A stretch of 9,871 bases of DNA from JBDKVA01 sp039679375 (GCA_039679375.1 JBDKVA010000066.1:1-9871), one strand, 5' to 3'. Numbered from the stretch's first letter, positions 1 to 6,376 are shown. Notes: generated from the sequence alone by a model not told the origin. Translations and numbers: made by a program.

Positions 1-48
1 ATCAAGTCCGGCATGACTTCTGATACCCCGCTGCTTGCGGCGGGGTAG
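1..48. repeat. Dispersed palindromic repeat with GC-rich hairpin
   Basis: Positions 24-33 and 38-47 form a 10-bp stem (TACCCCGC/GCGGGGTA at its base, one G-T wobble) around a CTTG loop. The first 17 bases read, on the other strand, GTCATGCCGGACTTGAT, which resembles the CCGGC-type repeat at 2419-2445. No T-run follows in either direction, so this looks more like an extragenic palindromic repeat than an intrinsic terminator, although it lies just past the 3' end of the minus-strand gene that stops at 84. That similar repeats are scattered in deltaproteobacterial genomes is from memory and was not searched. Confidence 0.5.
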
Positions 49-83
49 TTCATTAGCCGTGTCTCTTCCGATAAGTGTCGCTT

Positions 84-1796
84 TCATGGGGAGCTAAAAT
101 ATTCTCCCCGTAATTCGCCCAAATACAGTTTTACTTTTTCTCTGATCCAGTTAGGCAGTTTTATTCCAAAATCCGATAGACGAGTCTCGTATTTCATGAA
201 GGATTTTATATGCCGAGAGGTCGTAGCGAGAATTTTGAAATATAATTGGAGGCTCCCTTCAATCTCTTTGCGGAACATCATATCCTTATTCAGCATGTCC
301 TCTGTATGGGCGATTACCCTGTAGTTTATCGGACGGCATGTAGATCGGTAAAACACAAACCGTTGCAGAATTTGACTTTCATAATTCTTGTCCAGTATGC
401 TTTCTTCGACACGGTTCAGATCAATACAGTCAAGGAGCTGGTAGTCATATTTATCCTTGAGTATATCCGCGATCATCTCCTCTGCATTTTTAAGATTGTC
501 GCACATCGCAGTCCCACCAACGCATTTCCCGTTACATTCCCGGTTAAGATCTTTGCACCGAACATAAAGGACCACGTCTATATCTGAATCTGACTGCGAT
601 ATGCCGAAATTTACAGAGCCCATAACATCCATGGCAATATCGGCGTGCAATTTATCTTCGATCAGTTCAGTGATTTCCTCTAGAATGCCAAGCCTTTCCT
701 CCGCATCCTTTGTCTGAAATGTCCTGTAGAACTTTTTTATTTCATTATACAATGTTATCTCAGGGATGTGAGATTCCTTAATGGCTTTTAAATCGTAGTT
801 CTTACCCTTCTCCAGGGCGACGTATCTCTCCGGGTCTATGATGGTGCTGATTAATTGTCCATCTCTGACATAATAGTCGGCTATATCATAAATCCTCCCA
901 TCATAGAATTTCTTGAAAACAATCTCCTGTAGCTGCCCACCCTCTATCTTAATGGAAAAAAAATGTCCTCCCTCCGCCGTGCCCGCCGATATTAACGTTA
1001 CCTCTCCGTAATTGGATGGATTAAGGTAGAGCGTCTTTTCGACAAGCTTACACCCCCAATGATGATGGATATGGCCTGTCAGACACATCATCACCGAATT
1101 GTCTTCGCAGTAACTGCGGAGAACATCAGACCCTATCGGTCCACCCATAGTCAGTTGATCATGGATTCCATAGGCAGGCTGATGGGTTACAATGATATGC
1201 GGTTGTATCGCCTTGAAAAAGTGGTACATCTCACTGTTCCTGTCAGAGTATCCTGTTTTCTCCTTGGAATAAACGACATACCTCTCGGGAATCCCGGGTG
1301 TCCAGACGGCCGCTCCTCCATAACCGCAAATTGTCAAATCCTCCAATTGATGCCAGTGCAAGTGGAGATCATGCTCGTGCAAAGCGGTAAATTTAAGATC
1401 CATATCATAATTCCCCGGGAGGCAGAAAACCTTTGCTCTTTTCTTCATTGATATAATACTTCCCAACACCTTATACTTTTGCTGCATAACCCTGCGGGCT
1501 CTGATCGTATACTCTTGGTACAGCGTGCCCAACTCCTGCAGGTCATCAGAAACATCAGGATTTTCCAAAAGCTCATCCACAAAATCCTCAATGAGCATAT
1601 CGTCTTTCAACATCTTTCTTCTTAATCCATGGAAATGTGATTGCAGCTCATGGTAGCGTATGGAGGTATCCATGCTGTAGAAGGGAATATCGATCAGATC
1701 ACCGGAGATAATATATACATCGGCGACTGTTTCATTCAGGAGATCACTTAGTTTATCAAAATCTCCGTGGATATCGGCCAAATAGATGATTCTCAT
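84..1796 (-). CDS. Metallophosphoesterase-nucleotidyltransferase fusion protein
   Basis: A 570-residue two-domain protein, cytoplasmic by appearance (no signal peptide or membrane segment). Residues 1 to about 290 carry calcineurin-like metallophosphoesterase motifs: D8-I-H10, G32-D33, GNYD at 128-131 (Tyr where GNHD has His), T-H205-Q and G-H242-I-H244. Residues about 385-500 carry the polymerase-beta nucleotidyltransferase signature: G393-S394, ten residues, then D405-I-D407. Directly after it are four cysteines, C414, C421, C425 and C432 (CX6CX3CX6C), a possible metal site. The C-terminal 70 residues look helical. The start at 1796 has AAGGAA nine bases upstream. Both sets of core catalytic residues look intact, so phosphoester or nucleotide hydrolysis plus nucleotidyl transfer is expected, but the substrate is unknown. 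It is divergent from the lasso genes. A role in the cluster is possible but unsupported, and it could be an unrelated neighbour. Confidence 0.85.
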   Translation of the reverse strand: MRIIYLADIHGDFDKLSDLLNETVADVYIISGDLIDIPFYSMDTSIRYHELQSHFHGLRRKMLKDDMLIEDFVDELLENPDVSDDLQELGTLYQEYTIRARRVMQQKYKVLGSIISMKKRAKVFCLPGNYDMDLKFTALHEHDLHLHWHQLEDLTICGYGGAAVWTPGIPERYVVYSKEKTGYSDRNSEMYHFFKAIQPHIIVTHQPAYGIHDQLTMGGPIGSDVLRSYCEDNSVMMCLTGHIHHHWGCKLVEKTLYLNPSNYGEVTLISAGTAEGGHFFSIKIEGGQLQEIVFKKFYDGRIYDIADYYVRDGQLISTIIDPERYVALEKGKNYDLKAIKESHIPEITLYNEIKKFYRTFQTKDAEERLGILEEITELIEDKLHADIAMDVMGSVNFGISQSDSDIDVVLYVRCKDLNRECNGKCVGGTAMCDNLKNAEEMIADILKDKYDYQLLDCIDLNRVEESILDKNYESQILQRFVFYRSTCRPINYRVIAHTEDMLNKDMMFRKEIEGSLQLYFKILATTSRHIKSFMKYETRLSDFGIKLPNWIREKVKLYLGELRGEYFSSP

Positions 1797-1820
1797 AGCT
1801 TACATTCCTTTGTCTGTTAG

Positions 1821-1826
1821 ATTATA
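1821..1826 (-). promoter_or_regulatory. Possible -10 box for the phosphoesterase-nucleotidyltransferase gene
   Basis: On the minus strand 1826-1821 reads TATAAT, a perfect -10 hexamer, about 25 bases before the start codon at 1796. No good -35 hexamer is seen 16-18 bases upstream (AATCGA is the closest) and there is no TG extension, so the call rests on the -10 alone. Confidence 0.3.
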
Positions 1827-2005
1827 AGGCTAAATACTTCTCATCGATTCTTCTGAATGAACATCTGAGGTGACCGATGCTCCTTATACCACATATTCAG
1901 TTTAAGTTCCGTGAGTTTTTGATTATTGCCTGATAAATGGCGCGCAAATGAACAAAATTGTAATCCGGCAGTTGGCGAGAGACTTATTTCCTGAAAAACG
2001 TTTTT

Positions 2006-2033
2006 TTGAAATTCACGTTCAATGTGATATAAA
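2006..2033 (+). promoter_or_regulatory. Probable sigma-70 promoter for the lasso B1-C genes
   Basis: TTGAAA (2006-2011) and TATAAA (2028-2033) are separated by 16 bases, with a TG one base before the -10 (2025-2026), an extended -10 feature. Transcription would start near 2040, giving a leader of about 70 bases that includes the B1 ribosome binding site. Both hexamers are one base from consensus. Confidence 0.5.
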
Positions 2034-2110
2034 TATCTGCAAACAGCGCAAACCTCACGACGAGAAATAATTGCTTATGCAAATGTTTCATTATAATTGG
2101 AGGATAAAAC

Positions 2111-2392
2111 ATGACAATTTCCATGAAAAGCAAAATCGTCCGCAGCAGCGATCCGATTGCGGAGGTGGTGGATGATGAATTGGTAATGGCAGACATCGAC
2201 GCGGGCAAGTACTACGGCCTCAATGATATTGGGACGGCCATCTGGCAGAATCTGGAGACGAAGATTACCGTTGAAGATTTATGCAAACGGCTTTGTGAAA
2301 CCTATGAAGTCACAACCGAGCAGTGTTCAGCGGAAGTTATGATATTTTTAAAGGATCTGGAAACTCGTGGATTGATTTCCGTGGAAGGATGA
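2111..2392 (+). CDS. Lasso peptide leader-recognition protein B1 (PqqD-like RRE)
   Basis: A 93-residue PqqD-family protein, the free-standing RiPP recognition element of split-B lasso clusters. It binds the precursor leader and presents it to the peptidase B2. The family pattern is clear: short strands with VVDDELVMADIDAGKYYGLND (residues 19-39, the strand-turn-YYxLN signature), then G41-xxIW at 41-45, then helices at about 54-66 and 73-86 ending in LETRGLI (83-89). The start at 2111 is fixed by GGAGG at 2099-2103 with a 7-base spacer; a second in-frame ATG at codon 5 has no comparable site. It is first in a B1-C arrangement and separated from C by a repeat-bearing 83-base gap. In a PQQ cluster the same fold would serve PqqE, but the neighbouring lasso cyclase and peptidase settle the assignment. 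Confidence 0.9.
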   Translation: MTISMKSKIVRSSDPIAEVVDDELVMADIDAGKYYGLNDIGTAIWQNLETKITVEDLCKRLCETYEVTTEQCSAEVMIFLKDLETRGLISVEG

Positions 2393-2418
2393 CGGCATTA
2401 TAAAAAATTAATAAATCG

Positions 2419-2445
2419 TCATACCGGCGAAAGCCGGCATCAAGA
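2419..2445 (+). repeat. Short CCGGC palindromic repeat between B1 and C
   Basis: GTCATACCGGCGAAAGCCGG begins here. CCGGC (2424-2428) and GCCGG (2433-2437) pair around a GAAA (GNRA) tetraloop, and flanking AT pairs can extend the stem past one mismatch. The element sits in the gap between the B1 stop and the C start, so it will be an mRNA hairpin within the presumed B1-C transcript. It resembles the repeat fragment at the left end of the window and a class of dispersed repeats I recall from many proteobacterial genomes. There is no T-run after it, so it is unlikely to be a terminator. Confidence 0.6.
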
Positions 2446-2475
2446 ATTATTTTGGTACAGATAGAAAGATAAATC

Positions 2476-4512
2476 ATGAGCGGCATTTTTGGATTTATAA
2501 ACTTGGACGGTCGTCCTGCAGCGCCTGAGCATTTCAGGGCCATGTCCGACGAGATGGCCAAATGGGGACCGGATGGTGTCGGGACAACCTTCTCAGGAAA
2601 TGCCGCTTTCGGCCATGCGCTTTTGATTGTTACACATGAATCACGTTTTGAGAAGATGCCGTATTGCGACCAAAACGAAGGCACCCTCTTCACGGCAGCA
2701 GCAAGGCTCGACAACCGCGATGAGCTGTGCGATGTCTTCGGCATTGCCCATCCGGAAAGACCAATAACGTCGGATGGACAACTGGTCCTGAAAGCCTACA
2801 AAAAATGGGGCACGGACTCCTGCAAACACATTTTCGGCGACTGGTCCTTTGCCGTTTGGCATATCAAAGAACAAAGACTATTTCTGGCCAGAGACCACCT
2901 CGGCAATACGGGACTCTATTATTATTTCAAACCACCCCTCGTTATTTTTGCATCAAGTACCGAGGCGATTCTTTCCCACCCGGACGTGCCTCGCCGTCTC
3001 GATGAACTGCAGCTCGCTAAAAATCTGGACTTTTCGCTATTGGACGACGACTATTCCCGAACCTTCTGGAAGGAGATTTGTTTTCTACCTGCCTTGTATT
3101 CGATGACGGTGAAACAAGCGAAAGTTGAGACGGAAAAATACTGGTATCTCGAAAATGCGCCTCCCATTCGATTCGGCTCTAATGAAGAGTATCTGGAAGG
3201 GTTTCTTGAGCATTTCCGCCGGGCCGTCCGCGTTCGACTCAATTCTGTCCGGCCCATCGGCACCCAATTAAGCGCCGGTCTTGATTCCAGCTCCGTGACC
3301 GCCCTGGCCGCCGAAGCACTTCTTGAAACAAGCCAACCTCTTGTCGCATACACATCCGTACCGCTCCATCCGGCTGAAAAACTCTTTCCCGGTAACCTCA
3401 CCGACGAATGGCCGCTTGCCCATTCGGTGGCAGAGTGTTACGACAATATCGAGCACATTCCAATCCGCGCGGAAGATATTTCACCGCTGGCAGCAGTAAA
3501 ACAGATCTTAAAGATATTATATGCGCCGCAACACGCAGCCGCCAATATGTTCTGGATCGTATCCATTTTTGAAAATGCCCGACGCTGCAATCTGGGCGTC
3601 ATGCTGACAGGGCAACTAGGCAACGGCGGCGTTTCTTGGAGCGGCGGTAGGGATTATATCTTTTATCTTTTCGCTCATAATCAATGGCAGAAAGGTTGGC
3701 ATGCTTTAAACGCGTGGAAAGTGCGACATGGATTCTCCTGGTTTCGGGCGGTGAAAAGTCAACTATTGCGACCGGTGCTCTCACCTTTATGGCATGAATT
3801 TCAAAACTTATTACATCCGGCAACAAAATTATTTTATTCTTTTCCCCAAAGGGATTTCTTCAAGCGGCTGGGTCTGAATAAACCAGGACATTTGACTTCT
3901 GGAAAACGAATAGACCCGTTAACGGAACGAATGCTGACGATCATCCGTAACGGTACAATGGCCGGTCCCATTTGGCATTCTTTTGGGTCTTTCCATAATC
4001 TGGAGACACGCGATCCCACCGCCGATGTCCGTTTGCTGGAGTATTGCATGGGTATGCCGGATGAACAGAACACATTTGAAGGCGGAGAGCGGATGTTAAT
4101 TCGCCGCGCCATGGCCAGTATCCTGCCTGACACTGTGCGATGGAATACAATCCGGGGAAAACAGGCTGCCGACGCAGACTTTAGGCTTATCCATCAGCGT
4201 GAAGAACTGGAGCGGGAATTTGCCCTTCTGGAAACTGCGCCTATAGTCACCCAATATCTTGACGTGCAGACTATGAAGCACACTTGGGAAGCGTTGCTGT
4301 CGCCAAACACAAGAACGCCTCCTTGGGCCGCTAACGCGCTTATGCGCGCTATGAATACAGGATTATTTCTACTTTCCTTTTCTGGACATTCGACAGAATG
4401 TGGAGCCCCCTCATGCAGGAGCCGGAGGCTCCCTATAATAACGCAACCTCCCGCGAGTCACGGTGCTTTCCTTCCCCAGTCGGGTCCGGGGGATTCCAAG
4501 TCGCAGGATTAA
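2476..4512 (+). CDS. Lasso peptide macrolactam synthetase C (asparagine-synthetase-like)
   Basis: A 678-residue homologue of class B asparagine synthetase that adenylates an Asp or Glu side chain of the core peptide and closes the macrolactam with the core N-terminal amine. Residues 1 to about 200 form the glutaminase-like domain. It begins Met-Ser-Gly, so the nucleophilic Cys2 of true asparagine synthetases is absent, as expected for lasso cyclases that need no ammonia. Residues about 230-630 form the synthetase domain: the ATP pyrophosphatase loop is SAGLDSSS at 266-273, and LTGQLGNGG at 377-385 replaces the TGEGGDE loop of real asparagine synthetases. The later pattern of GGERMLIRRAM and GKQAAD is also typical of lasso cyclases. 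A weak AGAAAGA-like site precedes the ATG. The last 45 or so residues after NTGLFLLSF are Pro, Ser, Gly and Arg rich and look unlike the family, perhaps a changed 3' end. Confidence 0.9.
   Translation: MSGIFGFINLDGRPAAPEHFRAMSDEMAKWGPDGVGTTFSGNAAFGHALLIVTHESRFEKMPYCDQNEGTLFTAAARLDNRDELCDVFGIAHPERPITSDGQLVLKAYKKWGTDSCKHIFGDWSFAVWHIKEQRLFLARDHLGNTGLYYYFKPPLVIFASSTEAILSHPDVPRRLDELQLAKNLDFSLLDDDYSRTFWKEICFLPALYSMTVKQAKVETEKYWYLENAPPIRFGSNEEYLEGFLEHFRRAVRVRLNSVRPIGTQLSAGLDSSSVTALAAEALLETSQPLVAYTSVPLHPAEKLFPGNLTDEWPLAHSVAECYDNIEHIPIRAEDISPLAAVKQILKILYAPQHAAANMFWIVSIFENARRCNLGVMLTGQLGNGGVSWSGGRDYIFYLFAHNQWQKGWHALNAWKVRHGFSWFRAVKSQLLRPVLSPLWHEFQNLLHPATKLFYSFPQRDFFKRLGLNKPGHLTSGKRIDPLTERMLTIIRNGTMAGPIWHSFGSFHNLETRDPTADVRLLEYCMGMPDEQNTFEGGERMLIRRAMASILPDTVRWNTIRGKQAADADFRLIHQREELEREFALLETAPIVTQYLDVQTMKHTWEALLSPNTRTPPWAANALMRAMNTGLFLLSFSGHSTECGAPSCRSRRLPIITQPPASHGAFLPQSGPGDSKSQD
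4402..4432 (+). repeat. GGAGCC hairpin in the 3' end of the cyclase gene
   Basis: GGAGCC (4418-4423), a GGA loop and GGCTCC (4427-4432) form a 6-bp GC-rich stem. A second GGAGCC at 4402-4407 can pair alternatively with the same right arm. It lies in the part of the cyclase reading frame that looks non-conserved. No T-run follows, so termination is not implied. Whether it belongs to a dispersed repeat cannot be told here. Confidence 0.4.
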
Positions 4513-4541
4513 GCTTCAGCTGACAAAGGATTAAAAAAGAT

Positions 4542-4570
4542 TTGACAACAGTTTTATTTTAACTTACTAT
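4542..4570 (+). promoter_or_regulatory. Strong sigma-70 promoter for the lasso precursor gene
   Basis: TTGACA (4542-4547), a 17-base spacer and TACTAT (4565-4570) make a near-ideal housekeeping promoter, with a perfect -35 and optimal spacing. Transcription should start near 4577, about 25 bases ahead of the precursor start codon. It gives the precursor its own transcript, independent of B1-C, which fits the need for precursor in excess of its enzymes. TATACT at 4568-4573 is an overlapping but worse-spaced alternative -10. Confidence 0.75.
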
Positions 4571-4602
4571 ACTGACAACGTTAAATGATAGGAGTTTTGG
4601 TC

Positions 4603-4773
4603 ATGAAAGAACACTCTTCAGATAAACAAAATGTAGTATCAACTGATTCTTTACAACACTCATCCTTTATCACAACCAAACAACATTGGCAAGCACCTAG
4701 GCTACACGAAATGGATTCCAGCGAGACAAATAGCGGTCTATTAACACATGACGATGGTGCGTCATTTTCTTAA
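4603..4773 (+). CDS. Lasso peptide precursor A (predicted core SGLLTHDDGASFS)
   Basis: A 56-residue precursor. The ATG at 4603 is chosen because AGGAG (4590-4594) lies 8 bases upstream; the ATG at 4585 would place this site inside the gene. The leader is residues 1-43 and contains W29-Q-A-P32-R-L34, the aromatic-xxP-x-L motif read by B1, then D38 and T42. The conserved threonine is normally the penultimate leader residue, so cleavage is predicted after N43 and the core is residues 44-56 (4732-4770). Core Asp7 or Asp8 would close a 7- or 8-residue ring with Ser1; ring closure at Asp8 leaves the tail GASFS. Asp8 is my preference, by analogy with the usual 7-9 residue rings. Spacing from Pro to Thr and to core residue 1 is the same as I recall for paeninodin. 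The C-terminal residue is Ser, the site its cognate kinase modifies. If the core instead began at Gly45 it would be 12 residues with Asp7 as partner. Confidence 0.85.
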   Translation: MKEHSSDKQNVVSTDSLQHSSFITTKQHWQAPRLHEMDSSETNSGLLTHDDGASFS

Positions 4774-5043
4774 TAAGTAATTGCCTAAGGATATCTTAAT
4801 ATTTTAACAATTAAGAGTTGCGTCTATCTTTAAATCTAAAATGATTTGAATATATGATATTGCGTTTCCCCGCTGGTGTGTTGAATGTTTTAAGAGTTTC
4901 TTAATTATACCCAATCCTTTAATATTGCATTCCAACAAAACAAAGCGAACATGTAAATGATAGCGGTTGTTCCGAAAAGTTGAATAATTATTTTCGGTAT
5001 AGGTTTTCGTAGTGGGCATCCTAAAACCTTTTGGTGATAATTG
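4774..5043. other. Long AT-rich region downstream of the precursor gene
   Basis: Some 270 bases separate the precursor stop (TAATAA at 4771-4776) from the terminator. On the plus strand no reading frame with a ribosome binding site is seen, and no second precursor with the W-xx-P leader motif is present. A weak hairpin, CCGAAAA (4972-4978) with TTTTCGG (4991-4997), is the only structure noted. It may simply be a long 3' untranslated region, or hold a small RNA or degraded sequence. Confidence 0.45.
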
Positions 5044-5090
5044 AAAATTAAAAGGCAGAGTTATTTGAAGCAACTCTGCCTTTTAATTTT
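5044..5090. terminator. Bidirectional intrinsic terminator between convergent genes
   Basis: Positions 5044-5062 and 5072-5090 are perfect inverted repeats of 19 bases around a 9-base loop. The GC-rich core is GGCAGAGTT/AACTCTGCC. Each strand ends in a run of T (TTTTAATTTTT on plus, TTTTAATTTTC on minus), so it can stop both the precursor transcript and the PEP-CTERM transcript, whose stop codon is 20 bases away. Confidence 0.9.
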
Positions 5091-5109
5091 TACCTGTTAT
5101 GTATGGGCT

Positions 5110-5700
5110 TTATTTCTTAAGTTTTCTCCTCATTCCTGCAATACCCAACAGACCAAAGCCGAGGAGCACCATACTCAGCGGTTCAGGAACAGCAGATGCG
5201 TTGTATGTGAAATTGTCAAAGAATACACTATTTGGATAAATACCGGTACTACCAAATATCACATAGGCAATATTAGTTCCTGTTACTGTCAGAATCGGAC
5301 CTCCAGAAATTGCTGAGTCTAAAGTGTAGGCTTCTTGATCAAGCAGCGTGTTAGAACTGTTGTAGGCCTGCACGAAAAGATTATCAGTGTCTGCATTATA
5401 ATCTCCCATGACTAGAGATACTGAACTGACACCTGAAATGGAAAAATCAGCTCTGTAAGGAGACTCATGAGTCGGCCATGATACTGCAGACATCACCCCA
5501 CTGAATAACGGACCGGGATTATCTGCCATAGCCTTGATATCAATGGATCCAGCAGAAAAAACCACATCAGTGAAATGACCAGAACCGCTAACCACAGTTC
5601 CCGGAGCAAACTCCTCAAATCCAATTGTAGCTGCCCCTGCATACCCCACAACACCTAAAAACAAAAGAATCATAGTACATACTACTATTAATTTTTTCAT
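5110..5700 (-). CDS. PEP-CTERM sorting-domain secreted protein
   Basis: A 196-residue exported protein of unknown function. The N-terminal signal peptide is MKKLIVVCTMILLFLGVVGYAGAA, with cleavage likely near residues 23-24. The C-terminal exosortase sorting signal is V171-PEP174, a hydrophobic helix at 175-190 and the basic tail RRKLKK. Exosortase is expected to remove this tail as the protein leaves the inner membrane, usually in the context of exopolysaccharide or biofilm matrix. The middle is Ser, Gly and Asp rich and beta-strand-like. I chose the start at 5700 because GGAGG (5709-5713, read on the minus strand) lies 8 bases upstream; the ATG at 5715 would overlap that site. It is oriented against the lasso genes and sits inside the cluster. 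No exosortase gene is in the window. Confidence 0.9.
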   Translation of the reverse strand: MKKLIVVCTMILLFLGVVGYAGAATIGFEEFAPGTVVSGSGHFTDVVFSAGSIDIKAMADNPGPLFSGVMSAVSWPTHESPYRADFSISGVSSVSLVMGDYNADTDNLFVQAYNSSNTLLDQEAYTLDSAISGGPILTVTGTNIAYVIFGSTGIYPNSVFFDNFTYNASAVPEPLSMVLLGFGLLGIAGMRRKLKK

Positions 5701-5759
5701 CTTCCCATCCTCCATATATTAATTATTATTATTTTCAAAATTCATTTTCTTTGTTATCA

Positions 5760-5775
5760 TGCACAGAGCATGCCA
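5760..5775 (-). promoter_or_regulatory. Sigma-54-type (-24/-12) promoter of the PEP-CTERM gene
   Basis: The minus strand reads TGGCATGCTCTGTGCA, matching the RpoN consensus TGGCACG-N4-TTGCW at all but two positions and keeping the ten bases between the GG and GC dinucleotides. Transcription should start near 5750, about 50 bases ahead of the start codon at 5700. An overlapping weaker match (TGGCTTG-N7-GC) lies slightly upstream. Confidence 0.7.
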
Positions 5776-5883
5776 CAAGCCAGTGAAATACTTTGTATTG
5801 CATTTATCATATTGTTATTATTAACATATTTTGAAATTAAAAATATTTTAAAATAACTTCCCATCACGAGCAATTTTCAAAAT

Positions 5884-5900
5884 TGTAAAGAACTCCGACA
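5884..5900 (+). promoter_or_regulatory. 17-bp upstream element, copy 1
   Basis: TGTAAAGAACTCCGACA. It is the nearest of three copies of TGTAAAGWAHTCCGACA and lies about 135-150 bases upstream of the predicted sigma-54 start of the PEP-CTERM gene. That is a normal distance for an enhancer bound by a sigma-54 activator. I recall PEP-CTERM genes sharing a distal element tied to the PrsK/PrsR two-component system; the match to that element is not verified. Confidence 0.7.
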
Positions 5901-5970
5901 CAAAAAACATTTTTAATGGCCATTAATAAAAAAACATCAACGTATTCAAGAGTATAACATGCTTCATGTT

Positions 5971-5987
5971 TGTAAAGTATTCCGACA
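5971..5987 (+). promoter_or_regulatory. 17-bp upstream element, copy 2
   Basis: TGTAAAGTATTCCGACA, same orientation as copy 1 and 87 bases further from the sigma-54-like promoter. It differs from copy 1 only in the central bases, which are variable in all three copies. Confidence 0.7.
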
Positions 5988-6226
5988 CTTACAAAAGAAT
6001 TATGCAATTCTTTACTGGCATGAAAGCATATTAAATTCTCTTTTTGTATAACACATCCTTGTATTTTACGGCATTTTTTAGTTAATTATTACACGCACAT
6101 ATTATGCCCCATCAAATATTCATAACCCCCTTATTGACTTATCATATTGTAATAACTTGCTATTTGTGAAATATGAGATGGCGGAAAATACAACTTTATC
6201 ACTTCGTTCTACCTATCTTTCAAATG

Positions 6227-6243
6227 TGTAAAGAAATCCGACA
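6227..6243 (+). promoter_or_regulatory. 17-bp upstream element, copy 3
   Basis: TGTAAAGAAATCCGACA, same orientation as the other two but 256 bases beyond copy 2 and about 480 bases from the sigma-54-like promoter. It is only about 105 bases before the kinase sigma-70 promoter. It may be a remote enhancer for the PEP-CTERM gene, a remnant of another promoter, or affect the kinase operon. Confidence 0.6.
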
Positions 6244-6347
6244 TTATTTCATTTCACATTATATTGAGACGATAAAGTCAACTATTCTGGTCATCTTTAT
6301 TAGCAGAGCATTAACAGGATACTTCACACCACAACACTATCCATCCT

Positions 6348-6376
6348 TTGACAGGGAAGTATTTTTTCGATATAAA
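6348..6376 (+). promoter_or_regulatory. Strong sigma-70 promoter for the K-B2-D genes
   Basis: TTGACA (6348-6353), a 17-base spacer and TATAAA (6371-6376) form a near-consensus housekeeping promoter. Transcription should start near 6383, giving a leader of about 160 bases into the kinase start at 6542, nearly all of it made up by the palindromic repeat at 6396-6527. Confidence 0.7.

Larger units (their letters stand above)
1797..2110. other. Divergent intergenic region
   Basis: An AT-rich 314-base spacer between the minus-strand phosphoesterase-nucleotidyltransferase gene and plus-strand B1. It holds a probable promoter for each direction (1821-1826 minus strand; 2006-2033 plus strand) and the palindrome AAAAACGTTTTT at 1994-2005, twelve bases ahead of the B1 -10 hexamer's upstream partner region. 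I see no convincing gene in it; the reading frame on the minus strand covering 1984-2208 runs antisense into B1 and has no family resemblance. Confidence 0.6.

Noticed and set aside
24..47. GC-rich hairpin as a terminator of the minus-strand gene
   Set aside because: No T-run follows on the minus strand, so a dispersed repeat is the better reading.
1059..1451. 130-codon plus-strand reading frame antisense to the phosphoesterase gene
   Set aside because: It is the shadow of a gene with intact catalytic motifs on the other strand and has no recognisable domain.
2071..2097. TTGCTT/TATAAT promoter candidate close to B1
   Set aside because: The spacer is only 15 bases and a start near 2104 would cut off the B1 ribosome binding site (2099-2103).
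4585..4602. Upstream ATG of the precursor frame, adding MIGVLV
   Set aside because: The AGGAG ribosome binding site (4590-4594) would lie inside the gene and the ATG would sit only about 8 bases from the predicted transcription start.
4606..4773. Alternative RiPP class (lanthipeptide, sactipeptide or bottromycin-like) for the small peptide
   Set aside because: There is no Cys in the core and no LanM, radical SAM or YcaO gene; the B1, C and B2 set is specific to lasso peptides.
4804..5073. 89-codon minus-strand reading frame
   Set aside because: It starts inside the terminator hairpin, has no ribosome binding site or family resemblance, and lies in AT-rich DNA.
6014..6030. Plus-strand TGGCATG as a second sigma-54 promoter
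   Set aside because: The GC dinucleotide is not at the required distance from the GG, so the -24/-12 geometry fails.
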